Below are positions 11,786-13,078 of a stretch of DNA of 13,078 bases, in pieces (positions within the stretch are counted from its first letter, which is position 1; each line of letters opens with the position of its first letter). The position numbers and the translations under genes are program-made. The notes under the pieces were generated by a model. The model did no database searches, was not told the DNA's origin, and saw only the letters and a list, made by a program, of their open reading frames with translations. The stretch lies in assembly GCA_025453475.1 (NCBI GenBank), contig JALOQH010000028.1:1-13078 (forward strand), read 5' to 3'. The DNA comes from an archaeon (GTDB taxonomy: Archaea > Nanobdellota > Nanobdellia > Pacearchaeales > GW2011-AR1).

Positions 11786-12889
11786 ATGGCAGAGGGATTT
11801 GAAAGAGAGGCAATTGTCGCTGAAAATGAAGTTGACAAGGAGCTGGAAGCAATTATTCAGAAGCATTCTGCGAGGATAAAAGTAGTTGGATGCGGAGGAG
11901 GCGGAGGCAATTCCATTTCGAGAATGAGGGAGATTGGAATAAAGGGATGCGAGATAATTGCAGTCAATACTGACGCGCAGGACCTGCTTTATTCAAATGC
12001 CGACCATAAAATTCTGATTGGGAGAGAATTAACGCATGGACTTGGCGCTGGAAGCAATCCAAAAATAGGGGAGCAGGCAGCGAAAGAGAGCGAGCAGGAG
12101 ATTAAGAAGAAGCTTGGAGAAATTGACATGGTTTTCATAACATGCGGACTTGGCGGGGGAACAGGAACAGGCGCCGCACCAGTTGTCGCAGACCTGGCTA
12201 AAAAAGCAGGCGCATTGACAATCGGAGTTGTAACTCTGCCGTTTACTGTTGAAGGGCAGAAGAGAATTGAGAATGCACAATATGGCTTGGAGAAGCTTGC
12301 TGCATGCACAGACACGCTGATTGTTATTCCGAATGACAAGCTTCTGGAAATTGCCCCGGAACTGCCGATTCACACTGCTTTCAAAGTTGCTGATGAAATA
12401 CTTACAAACTCTGTTAAGGGAATAACTGAATTAATCACAAAGGCAGGATTAGTTAATCTGGATTTTGCAGATGTAAAAGCAGTTATGTCAAACGGCGGAG
12501 TTTCATTGATTGGAATAGGAGAATCAGATTCCAAGGAAAGAGCAAAAGATGCTGTAGACAAGGCAATAAAGAATCCTCTTCTTGATGTTGACATAACAAA
12601 CGCCGCAGGAGCCCTTGTAAATGTTATAGGGGGGCCGGACATGTCCCTTGAGGAGTACAAGATTGTCATGGAAGTTATTGGTTCAAAGGTTGCGCCTGAT
12701 GCAAAAATAATCTCAGGCGCGCAAATCTCAGCGGACATGGACAAAGCAATGAAAGTTCTTCTTATTGTTACGGGTGTGAAGAGCTCGCAAATCGTGGGCA
12801 TTTCAACAGAGCTCGGCAAGGACCAGGCAAAAGAACTTGAGGAAGAACTGGGAATTGACTTCCTGAAAGACGATTCTGGAAGCCAATAA
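11786..12889 (+). CDS. ftsZ: Cell division GTPase FtsZ
   Basis: 367 residues. The N-terminal 28 are a charged extension. The GTPase domain follows with VVGCGGGGGNS at 33-43, the tubulin signature GGGTGTG at 123-129, NTDAQDL at 61-67, and NDKLLEIAP around 183-191. The catalytic T7 loop NLDFAD is at 224-229. The C-terminal domain (about 240-340) ends in the conserved VTGVKSSQIVG, and a short tail (ELEEELGIDFLKDD) could be the SepF-binding peptide. FtsZ polymerises into the division ring; the SepF-like protein encoded elsewhere in this window would tether it. The TKAGLVNLDFADVKAVM region reads like FtsZ1, but assignment to FtsZ1 or FtsZ2 needs a tree. A gene starting 16 nt downstream is probably co-transcribed. 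Confidence 0.96.
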   Translation: MAEGFEREAIVAENEVDKELEAIIQKHSARIKVVGCGGGGGNSISRMREIGIKGCEIIAVNTDAQDLLYSNADHKILIGRELTHGLGAGSNPKIGEQAAKESEQEIKKKLGEIDMVFITCGLGGGTGTGAAPVVADLAKKAGALTIGVVTLPFTVEGQKRIENAQYGLEKLAACTDTLIVIPNDKLLEIAPELPIHTAFKVADEILTNSVKGITELITKAGLVNLDFADVKAVMSNGGVSLIGIGESDSKERAKDAVDKAIKNPLLDVDITNAAGALVNVIGGPDMSLEEYKIVMEVIGSKVAPDAKIISGAQISADMDKAMKVLLIVTGVKSSQIVGISTELGKDQAKELEEELGIDFLKDDSGSQ

Positions 12890-12905
12890 ATTCAGTTAAT
12901 AGATA

Positions 12906-13078
12906 ATGGCAAAGACTAAAAGAAATTATAAGGTACACTTGAGGGCTGTGAGAGATGCCACAGAGAAATTTCTAAGACCCTACACGCAATCAGATGGCAC
13001 ATTAACTCTTCCTACACCTGCAGACTGGTACCCTGGAAAGGGGAGATTGGTAAGGCAGATGATGGAACTTGATGAGAG
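12906..13078 (+). CDS. Unrecognised protein, N-terminal part (runs off window)
   Basis: 57 codons are open to the window edge: a basic start (MAKTKRNYKVHLRAVRDA), a PYTQSDGTLTLPTPADWYPGKGR stretch, and a helix beginning at RLVRQMMELDE. No signal peptide or family motif is visible in this fragment. The ATG follows FtsZ by 16 nt with no promoter between, so it should share the FtsZ transcript and may relate to division, but the function cannot be judged from the fragment. Confidence 0.65.
   Translation, partial: MAKTKRNYKVHLRAVRDATEKFLRPYTQSDGTLTLPTPADWYPGKGRLVRQMMELDE

Noticed and set aside
11989..12819. Minus-strand frames across FtsZ
   Set aside because: Shadows of FtsZ codon usage; no start signals.
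1..13078. CRISPR array, insertion sequence, integrase, toxin-antitoxin or prophage
   Set aside because: No regularly spaced repeats, transposase motifs or recombinase motifs were seen; gene content is core archaeal plus short hypotheticals.

Overview
The window looks like a chromosomal segment of an archaeon, most likely a DPANN lineage of the Pacearchaeota/Woesearchaeota kind. This rests on archaeal information-processing genes (aIF5A, Spt5, uL11, eL43, eL40, Rpb12/RpoP, prefoldin beta), an archaeal FtsZ plus a SepF-like protein, an archaeosortase, TATA boxes centred 25-27 nt before start codons (leaderless transcripts), and many short hypothetical genes with tiny spacers. The lineage is an inference from protein character; no rRNA is present.

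Layout. 1-1133 (+): the 3' part of one surface-type protein followed by a probable diverged paralogue with an N-terminal membrane anchor. 1143-4124 (-): an envelope cluster, read from high to low coordinates: a large secreted, acidic, C-terminally anchored S-layer-like protein, then an archaeosortase, then a small multidrug-export-family membrane protein. 4248-4830 (+): a four-helix membrane protein and a small soluble protein, both unrecognised. 4907-7986 (-): an information-processing block: winged-helix protein, Spt5, uL11, tRNA-Pro(UGG), a strong 71-nt hairpin directly at the tRNA 3' end, eL43, RpoP, prefoldin beta, and a separately promoted SepF-like gene. 8038-8764 (+): a two-gene operon of uncharacterised proteins, one with four cysteines and one with a small Rossmann-like/CARF-like look. 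8767-10707 (-): aIF5A, eL40 and a site-2 protease. 10796-11488 (+): a long FKBP-type prolyl isomerase. 11445-11642 (-): a doubtful small ORF under a perfect palindrome. 11786-13078 (+): FtsZ and the start of an unrecognised gene.

Three themes stand out. The first is envelope biogenesis, with a likely S-layer protein next to a sortase-like transpeptidase and a separate S2P. The second is cell division, with FtsZ and its likely SepF membrane anchor about 6.5 kb apart. The third is a translation/transcription core with several departures from family norms: eL43 has lost two of four zinc cysteines, uL11 carries a long Ala/Pro-rich tail built partly by a 42-bp tandem duplication, and Spt5 lacks the first strand of its NGN domain. 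No mobile element, CRISPR array, integrase or defence system was seen. Any novelty lies in the uncharacterised small genes, the tRNA-linked hairpin and the promoter palindromes.
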